Origin: GCA-2746235 sp049609225
GTDB taxonomy: Bacteria; Planctomycetota; UBA1135
Length of the DNA stretch: 37,520 bases
Direction of reading: 5' to 3'
Assembly: GCA_049609225.1 (NCBI GenBank)
Contig: JBMYYH010000019.1
Location: forward strand, 1 to 37,520
The translations under genes were made by a program, and so were the position numbers. Below are positions 9,332 through 19,900 of this stretch, piece by piece. The notes under the pieces are model-generated. The model had not been told where the DNA came from, ran no database searches, and saw only the letters and a list, made by a program, of their open reading frames with translations. Numbering within the stretch: the first letter of the stretch is position 1; each line of letters starts with the position of its first letter.

Positions 9332-9388
9332 GCAAGGATTGTGTCGCAGCCCACGACGGAATCCAAGCCTCCTTCGCGAATCTGCGGT

Positions 9389-10186
9389 TTAACCGCGTCG
9401 GACCAGGCGCAACAGGCGGTCTCCTTGTGGCAAGGGCCAGCCCCCCAGGCCTTCCAGGCTCGCGGGCAGTTCCAACACACCCCATCCAATCCAATCATCC
9501 AACTCGACCTGCATGACGGCCCCGTCGATGCGGTTTTCAAGCAGCTGCAACTGCACGGGCACCCCTTCCCCTTGCCCCTGCAGACGCCAAGTTGCCGTGG
9601 CTTCCAGGCTGCGCGGATCCAGTCCGCGGGTGAACCGCAACAGGATCGGTTCCTCTGCTTGGAAAACCAGAGGTTCGCGCCCCGCTCCACCATGGAGTTG
9701 CAAGGTGGACGATTCGACGCCGCGCCCCGCCAATGCGCCAGGCGCATCGACCTTCGCAGTGTTGAAGCGCAATGCGAGATCCTGCGGCAGACGCTGCCCA
9801 TCTTCACCAGTCAGGGCGCGCAACCAAGGCAGCCCATGGAGGTGAATGGCATAGGTGGAATTGGGCCGCAGACTGCCGCCATCGAGGTCGGCGGTTAGTG
9901 GAAGGCTGGGATTGAGATGGATCCACCGCCCCACCACGCTGACGTCCATGCCCTTGACCACATGTTCCCCTTCATCCAAGAGTTCGACGCTGCTGGCGCG
10001 CAACGGTTGGGCTAGAGGCCGGTCGAACTCGATCTTCAACACCTGATCCAGCGACACCGGTTTGCCATCCTGCCCACTCCAGCTGACCACCTTCAGGGGC
10101 TCCGGCGTGGTCTCCTGGACGCACGACGTCGGAGCGACGAGCAGCATCAGGGAAGCGGCGAGGAAACGCGACATCCATCTCAGCAT
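9389..10186 (-). CDS. Predicted lipoprotein with an SbsA-like Ig domain
   Basis: A 265-aa predicted lipoprotein. The signal peptide ends in the lipobox PTSC with Cys22; the start is ATG 10186, or ATG 10174 for a shorter n-region. Residues about 30-140 (VSLDQVLKIEFDRPLAQPLR, then NSTYAIHL and LALRFNTA) follow the pattern of an SbsA-type bacterial Ig-like domain. The second half may be another, more diverged copy (EEPILLRFTRGLDPRSLEAT). It looks like a small relative of the giant lipoproteins, without their C-terminal module. It is separated from the giant gene upstream by a terminator and lies 57 bases before the prepilin peptidase. Function unknown. Confidence 0.8.
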   Translation of the reverse strand: MLRWMSRFLAASLMLLVAPTSCVQETTPEPLKVVSWSGQDGKPVSLDQVLKIEFDRPLAQPLRASSVELLDEGEHVVKGMDVSVVGRWIHLNPSLPLTADLDGGSLRPNSTYAIHLHGLPWLRALTGEDGQRLPQDLALRFNTAKVDAPGALAGRGVESSTLQLHGGAGREPLVFQAEEPILLRFTRGLDPRSLEATATWRLQGQGEGVPVQLQLLENRIDGAVMQVELDDWIGWGVLELPASLEGLGGWPLPQGDRLLRLVRRG

Positions 10187-10198
10187 AGCTAAAGCAAG

Positions 10199-10230
10199 AA
10201 CCCCTTGCGTCGGTCAGGACGCAAGGGGTT
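10199..10230 (-). terminator. Strong rho-independent terminator after a giant lipoprotein gene
   Basis: A perfect 13-bp stem (AACCCCTTGCGTC and its complement) with a 6-base loop, followed on the minus strand by CTTGCTTTAGC. It lies 19 bases past the stop of the 10250-13846 gene and should end the three-gene giant lipoprotein operon. Confidence 0.82.
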
Positions 10231-10249
10231 GCAGCGAAATCGCTTGGCC

Positions 10250-13200
10250 TTACCAGCCGTAAGGCACCTTCATGTAGCGCACCGAGGGGCGCTCCTTATC
10301 GAGGTCCGGACCGGAATCCAGTGCATCGATGTTGAAGGTGATGCGGTAGCGGATGTAGCGCGAGCCCTGCAGGTCAGCCAGGGTGGTCACACCATCACCA
10401 GTCCAGTCAGTGGCGTTATCGACGTCTGGGATGTTGGATCCCAATGCAGTCTCTTCGGCGCCCTGGAACTGAATGCGCATGCTGGCGGAAGCCGGCAGAC
10501 GATCCTTGGTGCTGGTCGTGGTGATGCCGAAGAACTTCGAACGAACCTGCCAGTTCAGCGAAGCCACCAGACCCATCGGGCCATCGGCAACGCGGGTGGT
10601 CAGGACCAAGCTCTCAGGCGATGCGGTGTAGACCGCATCCACGATTTCGAAAGTTTCCGGAGTCGGCTGCGTGCTGTCTGGGAGGACGTCGTAGCCGATC
10701 AACAGGCTTGGGTTGCGCAACAGGTCGGCTCCGAAGGAGGACGACGGGTTGGCAATCGTGACCGTGTAGTTCTGGAAGGTTGCGGTACCAAGACCACCAT
10801 CCGAACCCGTGACTGCACCGAGGGAAACCAAGTTTCCGGTGGTATCCACCAGGCCAGTGGCTTGGTCGATGCCATCGAAGGACAGGGTGCCATCGAGGAA
10901 GTCTGGGAAAGGACCGGTGCCATTGGCAGGGTTCCGCAGTTCGGCCAGGCCGGTATCGACCCACTCACTCTGCACCTGCGACTCCGGGGAGTAGAAGGGC
11001 ACCAGAGTGAAAGGCTGTGGCATCGAGTAGACGCCCAGGATCTCATCCTGACGATCGGAGATGACCGGGTTGGTCAGATCGTTGCCGGTGAGATACAGCT
11101 TGAAGGCTGCGTCGACCGAAGCCTCGTAGGTGATGTCGGTCAGTGGGTTCGGCACGTGGATCTGGATGATGCCGCTGGAGCCAGCTCCACCACGACCGGT
11201 CATCCAAGTGCTGTTGCCGTCGAATCCATCTTCAGCTCCTGCGAGGGAGTCGATGTTGCCGCCGGTGTTGTACTCGGAGGCGAAGCGACTACCTGCCCAA
11301 CCACGACGACCACCGATGGCCTGAATGCCATGGAAGTCGTTGATGTTGTTGAAGAAGGTCGCTGGAACAGCCGGGTTACCAGCAGTACCGACGTTGATCT
11401 GGCTCAGGTTCAGACCCGAAGCCGAGTGCAGGATCATGTGGCCGCCAGAGCCGCCACCCGAACCGGACACCTGCGATACGGTCGAGTTGACCGCGCCTTC
11501 AGCCGAAGACTCACCACCATTTCCGGAGCCACCGTTGACCTTCAAGATCGCAGCTGGGCCGATGGTGATTGGACCGAGGGTCATCAGTTGGACCTGTCCA
11601 CCACCACCACCGCCACCAGCGCCGCGGAAGTAACGCGCGGTGTACTGGAACGGGAAGTTGGGGTCAGGGAAGTGATCGCCAAGGATGTCTTGGAAGTCGT
11701 CTGGCTCGACGTTGAGCAGACGGAAGAGGGTCTGCATGTCGCCCGAGGCACCACCACCGGAACCGGCGTGTGGAGCGCTGAGCTCACCGGTGACCAGCAC
11801 AGGGACCACGCCAGGAGTGCCATCCCAGAAGTAACGGCTACCGTAGAAGTCGTTGCCGGAAGAGCCATCGGTGAAGATGGATGCACCACCGCTACCACCA
11901 TCCGGACCGTTACTGGGGTTACCCAGGTCATAGGAGTTGGCGAGGTTGGTGATGGGCGGGTCGAAGGTCTCATCAGGCTCTTCGCCCTGCCAGGTCTGAC
12001 CGAGGATATCCGGAGCCTGGTCTTCGAAACCGTGGACACCGTGAGGGCCTTGCTCCATCTGGTCGGTAGCAGGGACCTCGTTGCCGAGGCTAGAACCGCG
12101 CAGGCCAGCTTCTGCACCTACGAAGGTGGTGTCTGGATCGATAAGCGCGTTGTAGACGGTGTGACGATCGATGCGCAGGTCTGGACCAGCGTTCTCGAAG
12201 GTGCCGGGGTTCTCCAACAGACTCCAGCGATCCCAGAAGATCGAGTCGGTACGGGCGTTGGTGAATCCACCACCACCTCCACCACCGACGAGCAGGAACT
12301 CCGACTCAATCAGAGTGCCACTGATCGCAGGGTTGCGGTCTTGCTGATAACCACCCTCACCACCGACACCACCACCAACGGTGGTACCGAAAGGACCGAA
12401 GCCGCTTTGACCCCGTGGGGTGTAATCCGTGGTGTTGAAGGATGCATCGCCACCGCGACCACCACCACAGACGCCAAGGGCGCCAGGTACGGTCAGTTCC
12501 GGACGGGAAGTACCACCATCTGGAGTCAGGGCGTTGAAGCCACTGGCATCCAAGGTGCCGAGGAGAATGGCCTCGCCGGAGGCGTAGACGATCAGCGGGT
12601 TATCGCCGATCGCGCGCACGGTTGCGCCGGCTTCAATGGTGAAGTCGTGGACGGTGAGCACACCATTCTCGACATCGAAGACCTTGCCGTTGCCATCGGT
12701 GATCTGCGTGACCCCGGTGGTATCGATCTGCAGCAGGCCTTGGGCGCTGGTGACCACGAAGTTGCGATCCACACCGACGGGCGTGCCCGGGAACGGGAAG
12801 CTTGCGGTGATGCTGCCAGGCAGGACCACAGCACTTGGCTGTGGCAGGTCGGCATCGAAGTCCAGGTTGTTGACGTTACCGAAATCGTCGTTGAACTCAT
12901 CGAAGGTGACATCGGCCTCGGTGAAGGTCGGGCCATCTTGATAGAGCTCGGCGAGCGTTGGCAGCGCGACCGGAGCCGTGATCTGGCTGGTCGTGTTGGA
13001 GTTACCACCGATGTCCTCGAAGTCGGAGGTCAGGACCACACGAATGTTGCGGCCGGGAACCAGAACACCGCTGACGGTGAAGTTCACGACAGCGCCATCA
13101 CCACAGTTCGACAGGACCTGCCAAGAACCAGCGATCACGTTGCCGCTGGCTGGGAACAGGCCACTTGCGTTCGAGTACTGCACGTAGATGCGGTCGATCA

Positions 13201-13846
13201 ACAAGTTGGACGGATCCGGGTTGATCGACTGGTTGAACTCCATGTTCAAGACCGTCAAGTCCTGGGAAATCAATCCCAGAGCATTCGGCACGGTCAAGGC
13301 AGTCAGAAGTGGCGGGCCGACGATCGTATCCGCGAACAACACATCACCCGAAGTAGGCGTGCGGAAGCTTCGGGTCAGGCCAATCGCCAACTGGTGCCCC
13401 TGCACATCACGGAGGACGGCCGAGCCGTTGGAGCCTTCCGTAGGCAGGACCAACTCATAGTTGAAGTTGCCCGGGACGAATCCACCATTGCTGTTATCAG
13501 CATTGGTCGGACAGGCTGGATTGAACTGAATGCCGTGGTTGGCGTTGCCTTCTGCATCTGCAATCAACTCGAAGGTACCGGTGACTGGGCTACCTTGGTT
13601 GATGGGATCGGTAGGCCGGAGAATGACCGAACCGAAGTTCACCGACGTGGCGTCGATGGCATTGTTGAAGAAGATCTGAACAGGCCGGTTGAGGAACCAG
13701 CTGTCGCCATCGCTGACGTTGGTCGTCAGCACCTTGAACTGGCCGATCGACGGGGACGACGCCTTACAGCCGACCAGGACGGCCGGGAGTAGGGCGCAAC
13801 CCACCAAAAGAAGGTTACGGAACATGGATGTACGGGACTTGAACAT
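10250..13846 (-). CDS. Giant lipoprotein, Ig-like domains plus glycine-rich beta-helix-like body
   Basis: A 1198-aa predicted surface lipoprotein with lipobox LVGC and Cys27. The N-terminal region holds Ig-like segments (VQIFFNNAIDATSVNF). The middle (roughly residues 350-900) begins with FTIEAGATVRAIGDNPL, matching TQVTIGPGTRIEAVGANPL in the 44-3178 protein. It is then full of glycine clusters, including a run of eight Gly, between short strands such as GQVQLMTLGPITI. The C-terminal end carries the common module, with DLQGSRYIRYRITFNIDALD. The start is ATG 13846, overlapping the upstream stop by one base (TGATG), so it is translationally coupled to the preceding giant lipoprotein gene. A strong terminator follows. 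Function (adhesin, sheath or surface-layer component) is inference. Confidence 0.85.
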   Translation of the reverse strand: MFKSRTSMFRNLLLVGCALLPAVLVGCKASSPSIGQFKVLTTNVSDGDSWFLNRPVQIFFNNAIDATSVNFGSVILRPTDPINQGSPVTGTFELIADAEGNANHGIQFNPACPTNADNSNGGFVPGNFNYELVLPTEGSNGSAVLRDVQGHQLAIGLTRSFRTPTSGDVLFADTIVGPPLLTALTVPNALGLISQDLTVLNMEFNQSINPDPSNLLIDRIYVQYSNASGLFPASGNVIAGSWQVLSNCGDGAVVNFTVSGVLVPGRNIRVVLTSDFEDIGGNSNTTSQITAPVALPTLAELYQDGPTFTEADVTFDEFNDDFGNVNNLDFDADLPQPSAVVLPGSITASFPFPGTPVGVDRNFVVTSAQGLLQIDTTGVTQITDGNGKVFDVENGVLTVHDFTIEAGATVRAIGDNPLIVYASGEAILLGTLDASGFNALTPDGGTSRPELTVPGALGVCGGGRGGDASFNTTDYTPRGQSGFGPFGTTVGGGVGGEGGYQQDRNPAISGTLIESEFLLVGGGGGGGFTNARTDSIFWDRWSLLENPGTFENAGPDLRIDRHTVYNALIDPDTTFVGAEAGLRGSSLGNEVPATDQMEQGPHGVHGFEDQAPDILGQTWQGEEPDETFDPPITNLANSYDLGNPSNGPDGGSGGASIFTDGSSGNDFYGSRYFWDGTPGVVPVLVTGELSAPHAGSGGGASGDMQTLFRLLNVEPDDFQDILGDHFPDPNFPFQYTARYFRGAGGGGGGGQVQLMTLGPITIGPAAILKVNGGSGNGGESSAEGAVNSTVSQVSGSGGGSGGHMILHSASGLNLSQINVGTAGNPAVPATFFNNINDFHGIQAIGGRRGWAGSRFASEYNTGGNIDSLAGAEDGFDGNSTWMTGRGGAGSSGIIQIHVPNPLTDITYEASVDAAFKLYLTGNDLTNPVISDRQDEILGVYSMPQPFTLVPFYSPESQVQSEWVDTGLAELRNPANGTGPFPDFLDGTLSFDGIDQATGLVDTTGNLVSLGAVTGSDGGLGTATFQNYTVTIANPSSSFGADLLRNPSLLIGYDVLPDSTQPTPETFEIVDAVYTASPESLVLTTRVADGPMGLVASLNWQVRSKFFGITTTSTKDRLPASASMRIQFQGAEETALGSNIPDVDNATDWTGDGVTTLADLQGSRYIRYRITFNIDALDSGPDLDKERPSVRYMKVPYGW

Positions 13847-16800
13847 CAATTGGTGTTGTAGGCGAATCCGAAGGCGTCGAGCTCGGCAAGGAGATCCTGC
13901 TCGATGTTGGACACGAAGGTGAAGCGCATCTGGAAGAACTGGCGGCCATCACCGACGAGGTCGGCTGGGTCGGTATACCAGTCAGAAGGCAGGGTAACGG
14001 TGCCGCAGCCATCATACTCCGCATAAGCGTTGAAGTTGGTGCTGGCATCGTTCAGCGGGCTTGCCTCGCCGAAGCACAGCGTATCCACCACCGTGGCAGC
14101 GGAACGGAACTGGACTTCCACGGAAGTGCCAGGGTTGGCTTGGACCGGGGTAGGCTCCAAGGTGAGGGCCGACAGGGAGGTGAGATCACCACCGAAGTCG
14201 AACCAGTGGGTGTAGACCTTGCTGACCTTGGTCACGAAGTCGACCTGGCCCCAGTAAAGCTCAGGGCCAAAGCCCTTGGTGGAAGCACCGGTCACAGTGT
14301 TGTAACCACCGTTCGGGGCCGTACCTTCCGGTGGAAGGTCAGGACGCACGAGGTGCCACACACCGCCACCATCACGACCACCCGAGGAGAAGACTCGGAA
14401 GGCAGGGACGTTGGAGGAACCCACCATGATCTGCACCTGGAAACCGTTGAATCCAAACTCCGAACCCATGGGGTAGGAGCGGAAGCGCATCAACAGCGGC
14501 AGGGCGATGCTGGGGTAGTAACCCTTTGCGTAAGTCGGGATGTCGGCAGAGACCACGCGTGGTGGCACACCGTAACCAGCTGCATCCGAAGGGTTGGAGT
14601 TACCACCGACCAGAGTCGATCCATCTGGCTCTGGGAAGTGCGTATCACGCCAAGTGTAGGTCGAAGTGAAATCCGGCCATGGATACATGCTGATACCACC
14701 CGCCGTCTGGAAGCGGTTGACACTCGAGATGTCGTAGTTGGTATCGAACATGATCTGTTCGTCGAGATCCGCGTAGGTGATCGGATCTTGACCGTAGCCG
14801 AAGATGTTCTCGTCGAAGTTGTTCGAGGCCAAACGCTTCAGGCCCGAGTTGTAGTACTGCGGATAACCCGTGGCTTGGTTGATGAAGTCATCCGGGAAAC
14901 GCACGGAGTGGGCCAGAGCGAGGGAGTAGCGATCGAAAGTATCGTCGAACACCACACCATCGAAGGGCGACCAGTTGAGGCCTTCCACATCCATGTTGAA
15001 TTCACTCACGCTGGAGAGGCCGAAGCCGAGGTGGTGATAACCGTAGATGGTCATCAGCACGGCGCCCGAAGGCGACAAGGGAGTCATCAGGCCTTGGGTG
15101 AACTTGAGGCGTTGACCGACAAAGTTGTTGGTCTGGTCTGCTTGACGCGAGAAGCGAGTGATGCCGCGTCCGCGCAAGATGCCATCGCCAACGATGGGAC
15201 CGAGTTGACCACCGTATTCAGGAGTCTGGTCACCATCCTCATCGATGCCATTGCCGCGCAGAGCAAAGTACTTATCGGTAGGCACGGTGCCAGCCAAGGT
15301 GATTTGCGGGGTCTGGCTAGAGTGACCCGCTACGAAACCAGTGAAGTCGACGACGTTACCCGCCAAGTCAAGCACACCCGTGTTGCCATCGCGGACAGCC
15401 AAGGAGAGCTGCAAGGCAGGACCTTCCAAGAGGCCGTCAGTGATACCGGCGACAGGTGCGAGGGTGAAGGACTGCGCATCGCCAGAAGGCTGGACTGGGC
15501 CAAAGATGATGCGGCCTGCACCACCCCCACTACCGAAGCCAGGCAGACGGTCGATGTAATCCGGCACGGTCTCACCACCGAGCAGATCCCATTCATTGTT
15601 TGCATCATCTGGAGCGCCACCGACAACGCCGGAAGACAATACCAGGGAGTCCAGCGAACGAACCGTCGCGGTGTCGACAGGCTCACTGAAACGGATGGTG
15701 ATGGTGGCGAAAGGATCCACGCCCGTAGCCGGCAGGCTCAGAGGTGCCGGAGTGATGGTCAGGAAGCACAACTGCAGAGCAGCATCTGCCGCGGTGTAGC
15801 GCGTGGTCAGGTTGGCTGCGACATCGGTGCTGCCACCTGGCAGGTTGCCGGAAAGAAGCACGCCCTGCACCACATAGGCACTGGAATCGCTGCTATCGAG
15901 GACAGAGGTCACTTGAATCAAGGCGCCGTCTGCTTCAAAGACATCACCGACCTTCGGGCTGATATCACGACAGTTGACGGCATCCAGCGAGTAGACCATG
16001 GTGCGCTGCTGACCAGCCTGCGTGACCGTCGCGAGGGTGACCTGCTGCGTCACGATCAGGGAAGGCTTGGCGGTATCGGTCAGGAAGCCGTTGAAGACAT
16101 CCAAGTTGTTACCGGTACGGACGGCGCGAATGGCCACTGGATCGATCCCTGCGAACTCGTGCGGCTCCACGATCGAATCCCCAGCCAAGTTCCGCGTGAC
16201 TTCAAAGGTGCCGGTCTTCGCTTTGTTCCCGAGCAACTGAGTCTGGTTGATGAAGGGGTTCAGCTTGGTAGGAATACGAATCTTGATGTTCGCCGATTCC
16301 TGGTTGGCCGATTCTGGGAAGCCGATGCCGTTCTCTGGAATACCCAAGTTCTGCGCATCGTTCTTGGAGACGGTCGGGTCAATGATGACCACACCCTTCG
16401 GCTGACCATCTTGCCCGATCCCCTCTTTGACGACGAAACGAGTCTCGAGCGAAGCCAAGCTATCTTCCGAAGTACCGACCAGCACCTGAATGGTCTGACG
16501 GTTGACGGTCGAAGGGTCCAGGAACTCCGAGAAGATCAGACGGATCGCGCCGTTCCGTGCGACCTTGGTGAAGGGGCCAGGAGCGTTGAAGTCCTTGGCT
16601 TGCAGGGAAGTCAGCCCAGTCTGGGCATCGCGCAGAGCCGTGGTGAAGGCAGTCGAACCGTTGACGGCAAGAATCTGCAGCGATTCTTTCTGGGTCAAGG
16701 GGTTCTGGCTGAGTTCATAAAGCACACCATCACTCTGGACGTTCTCGCGGATCACGATGTCGAGTTCGACGAGGTTGCCGGAGCCGTCGAACAAGTCAAC

Positions 16801-16977
16801 GAGGCGCCCCCATTGCATGTCTTCGAGGAACAAGGTGGCCTTGCCTGAGCCAGCACCGGTTCCGTTACCGGAGTTGATGCCGACACCGCTTGCACCACAA
16901 GCACTGAACAGTGCCAGCGGCAAAGCGAAAGCCGCGAATGAGAGGAGGCGTGAGAAGGGTTTCATGCTTTGAATCAT
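13846..16977 (-). CDS. Giant Ig-like lipoprotein, second member of a tandem pair
   Basis: A 1043-aa predicted lipoprotein with lipobox FSAC and Cys27. The start is ATG 16977 or, equally plausible, ATG 16965 (MKPFSRLL). It aligns along its whole length with the upstream 16984-20148 product. Shared blocks include the W-G-R-L-V-D segment near the N-terminus, an SbsA-like Ig domain (RLIFSEFLDPSTVNRQTIQV), a second Ig-like region around SLPATGVDPFATITIRFSEP, an acidic calcium-loop-like motif (GIDEDGDQTPEY), the RFSR segment, SSGGRDGGGVWHLVRPD and YTHWFDFGG. The C-terminal module reads GRQFFQMRFTFVSN. The pattern suggests tandem duplication followed by divergence. It starts 6 bases after the upstream stop and is coupled to the next gene by TGATG. 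No enzyme motif is seen. Confidence 0.85.
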   Translation of the reverse strand: MIQSMKPFSRLLSFAAFALPLALFSACGASGVGINSGNGTGAGSGKATLFLEDMQWGRLVDLFDGSGNLVELDIVIRENVQSDGVLYELSQNPLTQKESLQILAVNGSTAFTTALRDAQTGLTSLQAKDFNAPGPFTKVARNGAIRLIFSEFLDPSTVNRQTIQVLVGTSEDSLASLETRFVVKEGIGQDGQPKGVVIIDPTVSKNDAQNLGIPENGIGFPESANQESANIKIRIPTKLNPFINQTQLLGNKAKTGTFEVTRNLAGDSIVEPHEFAGIDPVAIRAVRTGNNLDVFNGFLTDTAKPSLIVTQQVTLATVTQAGQQRTMVYSLDAVNCRDISPKVGDVFEADGALIQVTSVLDSSDSSAYVVQGVLLSGNLPGGSTDVAANLTTRYTAADAALQLCFLTITPAPLSLPATGVDPFATITIRFSEPVDTATVRSLDSLVLSSGVVGGAPDDANNEWDLLGGETVPDYIDRLPGFGSGGGAGRIIFGPVQPSGDAQSFTLAPVAGITDGLLEGPALQLSLAVRDGNTGVLDLAGNVVDFTGFVAGHSSQTPQITLAGTVPTDKYFALRGNGIDEDGDQTPEYGGQLGPIVGDGILRGRGITRFSRQADQTNNFVGQRLKFTQGLMTPLSPSGAVLMTIYGYHHLGFGLSSVSEFNMDVEGLNWSPFDGVVFDDTFDRYSLALAHSVRFPDDFINQATGYPQYYNSGLKRLASNNFDENIFGYGQDPITYADLDEQIMFDTNYDISSVNRFQTAGGISMYPWPDFTSTYTWRDTHFPEPDGSTLVGGNSNPSDAAGYGVPPRVVSADIPTYAKGYYPSIALPLLMRFRSYPMGSEFGFNGFQVQIMVGSSNVPAFRVFSSGGRDGGGVWHLVRPDLPPEGTAPNGGYNTVTGASTKGFGPELYWGQVDFVTKVSKVYTHWFDFGGDLTSLSALTLEPTPVQANPGTSVEVQFRSAATVVDTLCFGEASPLNDASTNFNAYAEYDGCGTVTLPSDWYTDPADLVGDGRQFFQMRFTFVSNIEQDLLAELDAFGFAYNTN

Positions 16978-16983
16978 GATGAA

Positions 16984-19900
16984 TCAGTTTTTCCAAACGA
17001 TACCGAGACCATCCAACTCCGGGCTGAGCCCGAGGTCGGCATTAGCGAAGAAGGTCACACGGATTTGGATGAAGCGATATCCCTGACCCTCAAGGTCAGA
17101 GAGTTCGGTGGTCCAAGAAGAAGGAGTACTCACCGATCCAATGCCGTTGCTGTCGCCGTAATCGTCGAAGGGGGTATCCGCGCCGGTCAATGGAGAAGGG
17201 TTGAGGTCTGGGTTTCCGAAGTGGCTAACCGAGGCAGAACCGCGGTACTCCACTTGGATCGAAGTGCCGACGGGTTGGTCGGCGTTGGCAGGCTCCAGCA
17301 CGGTGCCGCGGATGTCGCCATCAGCGAGGATGGCACCACAATCGAACCAGTGGCTGTACATGCGCGAGACATCCTGCGCGAAGTCGGCCTGGGCCCAGTA
17401 GATGAGGGCATCACCCTGGGTGGCGGTCGGCGCACCACCGGCGAGATAACCACCCGTTGGGGCGGTACCACCGAAGGCAGGGTTATCCGGCTGGATCAGG
17501 TGCCAAACACCGGAGCCATCCTGACCACCCGAAGACCAGATGCGGTAGTTCACCAAGACGTTTCCTGTAGGAATCATCTGCGTGACCGCGAAGCTGTTTA
17601 CTCCGATGCTCTCGCTTTGCGGGTAGGTGCGAAAGCGAGCCAAAAGGGGCAAGCCAACAGACGGAGCCGTTTCTGCAGCCCAGAAGTTGAAGTTGCCGGT
17701 ATCACTTTGGTACTGAACGTCAGGCGAGCCTTGAGAGCTTGGCGCGGCGGCTGTACCGAGGTAATCCTGCGGGATGGTGGTATCACGCCAGATGTAGTTG
17801 GTCGTGAAGTCTGGCCAAGGCAGGAAGGCCGTACCGTTGTTTGTAAACAACTCGATGGAGTTGGTGGTGTAGCTGGAACGGAATACCTCCACTTCATCGA
17901 CGCCGGAACTGCCATCCGTGGTGAAACCAAGAATGTTGTCATCAAAGCCGGTAGTCACCAGGCCCGAGTTAGGGAACACGGTTGCGCCCGTGGTCGGATC
18001 GAGGAATTCATCTGGCAGGTACAGCGAAGTACCGAGCGACAAGGAGATGTCGCTGAAGACCTCGTCGAGAACCACACCCGATTGTGGCGACCAGTTAAAG
18101 CCCTCCACCGTCATGTTGTATTCGGTCGCATCGGGATAACCGAAGCCGAACTCTTGCGGACGATAAAGATGCATCACCACCGCACCTGCAGGGTTGAGTG
18201 GCTCATTGACTGGAGCCGCAGTGATGCGGTTCGCCATAGCCGGACTGGAGTTATCAGCACCACGCGAGAAGCGCATCGGCGCGCGACCGGTCAGGCCAGT
18301 TGCAGTTTGGAGGGTTTGACCCGCCCATTCCGCTTGGCCATCACCATCTTCATCGAAAGCTTGGGCGAACAGACCGAAGTACTTGGTGTCCTGCTCAGGG
18401 CTGTCCACGGGGTGCACCACCGAAATGGTGGAGTTCTGCCCATCGTTACCCGCCACGAAACCCACAAGGTCCAGCGAGTTACCGGAGAGATCTTCGATGC
18501 CATCGGTACCACCGCGCAAGGCGACGACGTAGTTGTCGAAGGCGTCGGTGCCATCCGGGTCGATCCAGCCGGTGACAGGCGACAGGGTGAACTGACGGTT
18601 GCCATCGACGGATTCAATCGCACCGAAAAGGATGCGACCACCGAACTCGGTACCAGCGGCTGCGCCACCCGCGTCGGGGCGGTAGTCATAGCCACGCTGA
18701 CGTTCGATGAAGTCAGCGACCGTCTCGGAAGGATTGACCTGGCGGAACCAGGCAGCTTCAACCTCCTTGGAAGTGGTCGGAGCACCATTATCATCGGGCG
18801 AAGCGATCACGAAAGTACTCATCGAACGCACGGTGCCGGCGTTGATGGGCTCATCGAAACGCACCGTGACGGTGGACTGCTCATCGATCGAGGAGACCGG
18901 CATGGCGCCCACGGGTGGAGGTTGAATCTCCAAGTAGCAAGGCTGCACGGCCGCATCCTGCGGGGTGTAGCGCGTGGTGTAACGGGCAGCGAGGTTCGCT
19001 GCACCAGCAACGATCACGTTGTCATCGGCTTCCACTGCGGCACGCACCGAGTAGTTGTTCTGGTCGGCGCTACTGATCACATCGGTGACCATCATCAGGC
19101 CAACGGCGCCCACCTCAAACACATCGCCCACCTTCGGAACCATCGGCTTGCACTGCGCCGCGTTCATGGTGTAGAGGAACTCTGCGACTCCACCGCTCAC
19201 GCTGGAGATGGTGTTGATGGTCGCGACTTGCACACCCAGCAAGTTCGGACGATCGTTGTCCAACAGGAAGCCATTGAAGGGATCGAGTTGGTTGCCGGTA
19301 CGAGCAGCGCGCACCAAGACCACCGAGTTGCCCAAGTCCTCGAAAGGATCCGGGTTGAAGGCGCGCAGCGAAGGACGACGGTTGCCGTTCAGGCTGGTCA
19401 GCACCTTGGGTTGACCGATCAGTGGATCCGGCTCGGTTGGAATCTTGATCGCGAGGTTGGTGCTCAGCGAATCACTTGAAGCCGGGAAACCGACGGCGTT
19501 CTGCGGCACAGCCTCCTGCGCGGCTTCGGTAGCGGACACGGTCGTGTCGAAGAAGATGTTGCCTTTGCCCGTAGCATCATCGTTCTTCACCACGTAACGA
19601 CCCGTGAATGCCAACAAGGGCGGCGAGCCGGTGTAGACCTGCACCGTAGTGAAGTCGACCGTGCTTGGATCCACGAACTCCGAGAACTGAAGACGGATGG
19701 TTGCGTTCCGTGCGATCTCGGTGAATGGCGGGGCACTGTTGGTGTTCTTCTCCCCCACGTTCTCCAGGTTCGACTTCGCGCTGGCGAGCAGCGTGGCGAA
19801 GTTGGCCGAAGCCGCATCCTGCAAGATGTTGAGAGTCTCCTTCTGGCTGACCGGGTTCGTGATCAACTCGAAGTTGATGCCATCCGATTCGAGCAAGTGG

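Noticed and set aside
10205..13792. A 1195-aa plus-strand open frame antisense to the second glycine-rich lipoprotein
   Set aside because: Same explanation: low-complexity Thr/Val/Arg-rich product, no start signal, true gene on the other strand.
14140..19479. Two plus-strand open frames (902 and 836 aa) antisense to the tandem lipoproteins
   Set aside because: No recognisable domains, compositionally biased, and both overlap genes with clear lipoprotein signals and mutual homology.
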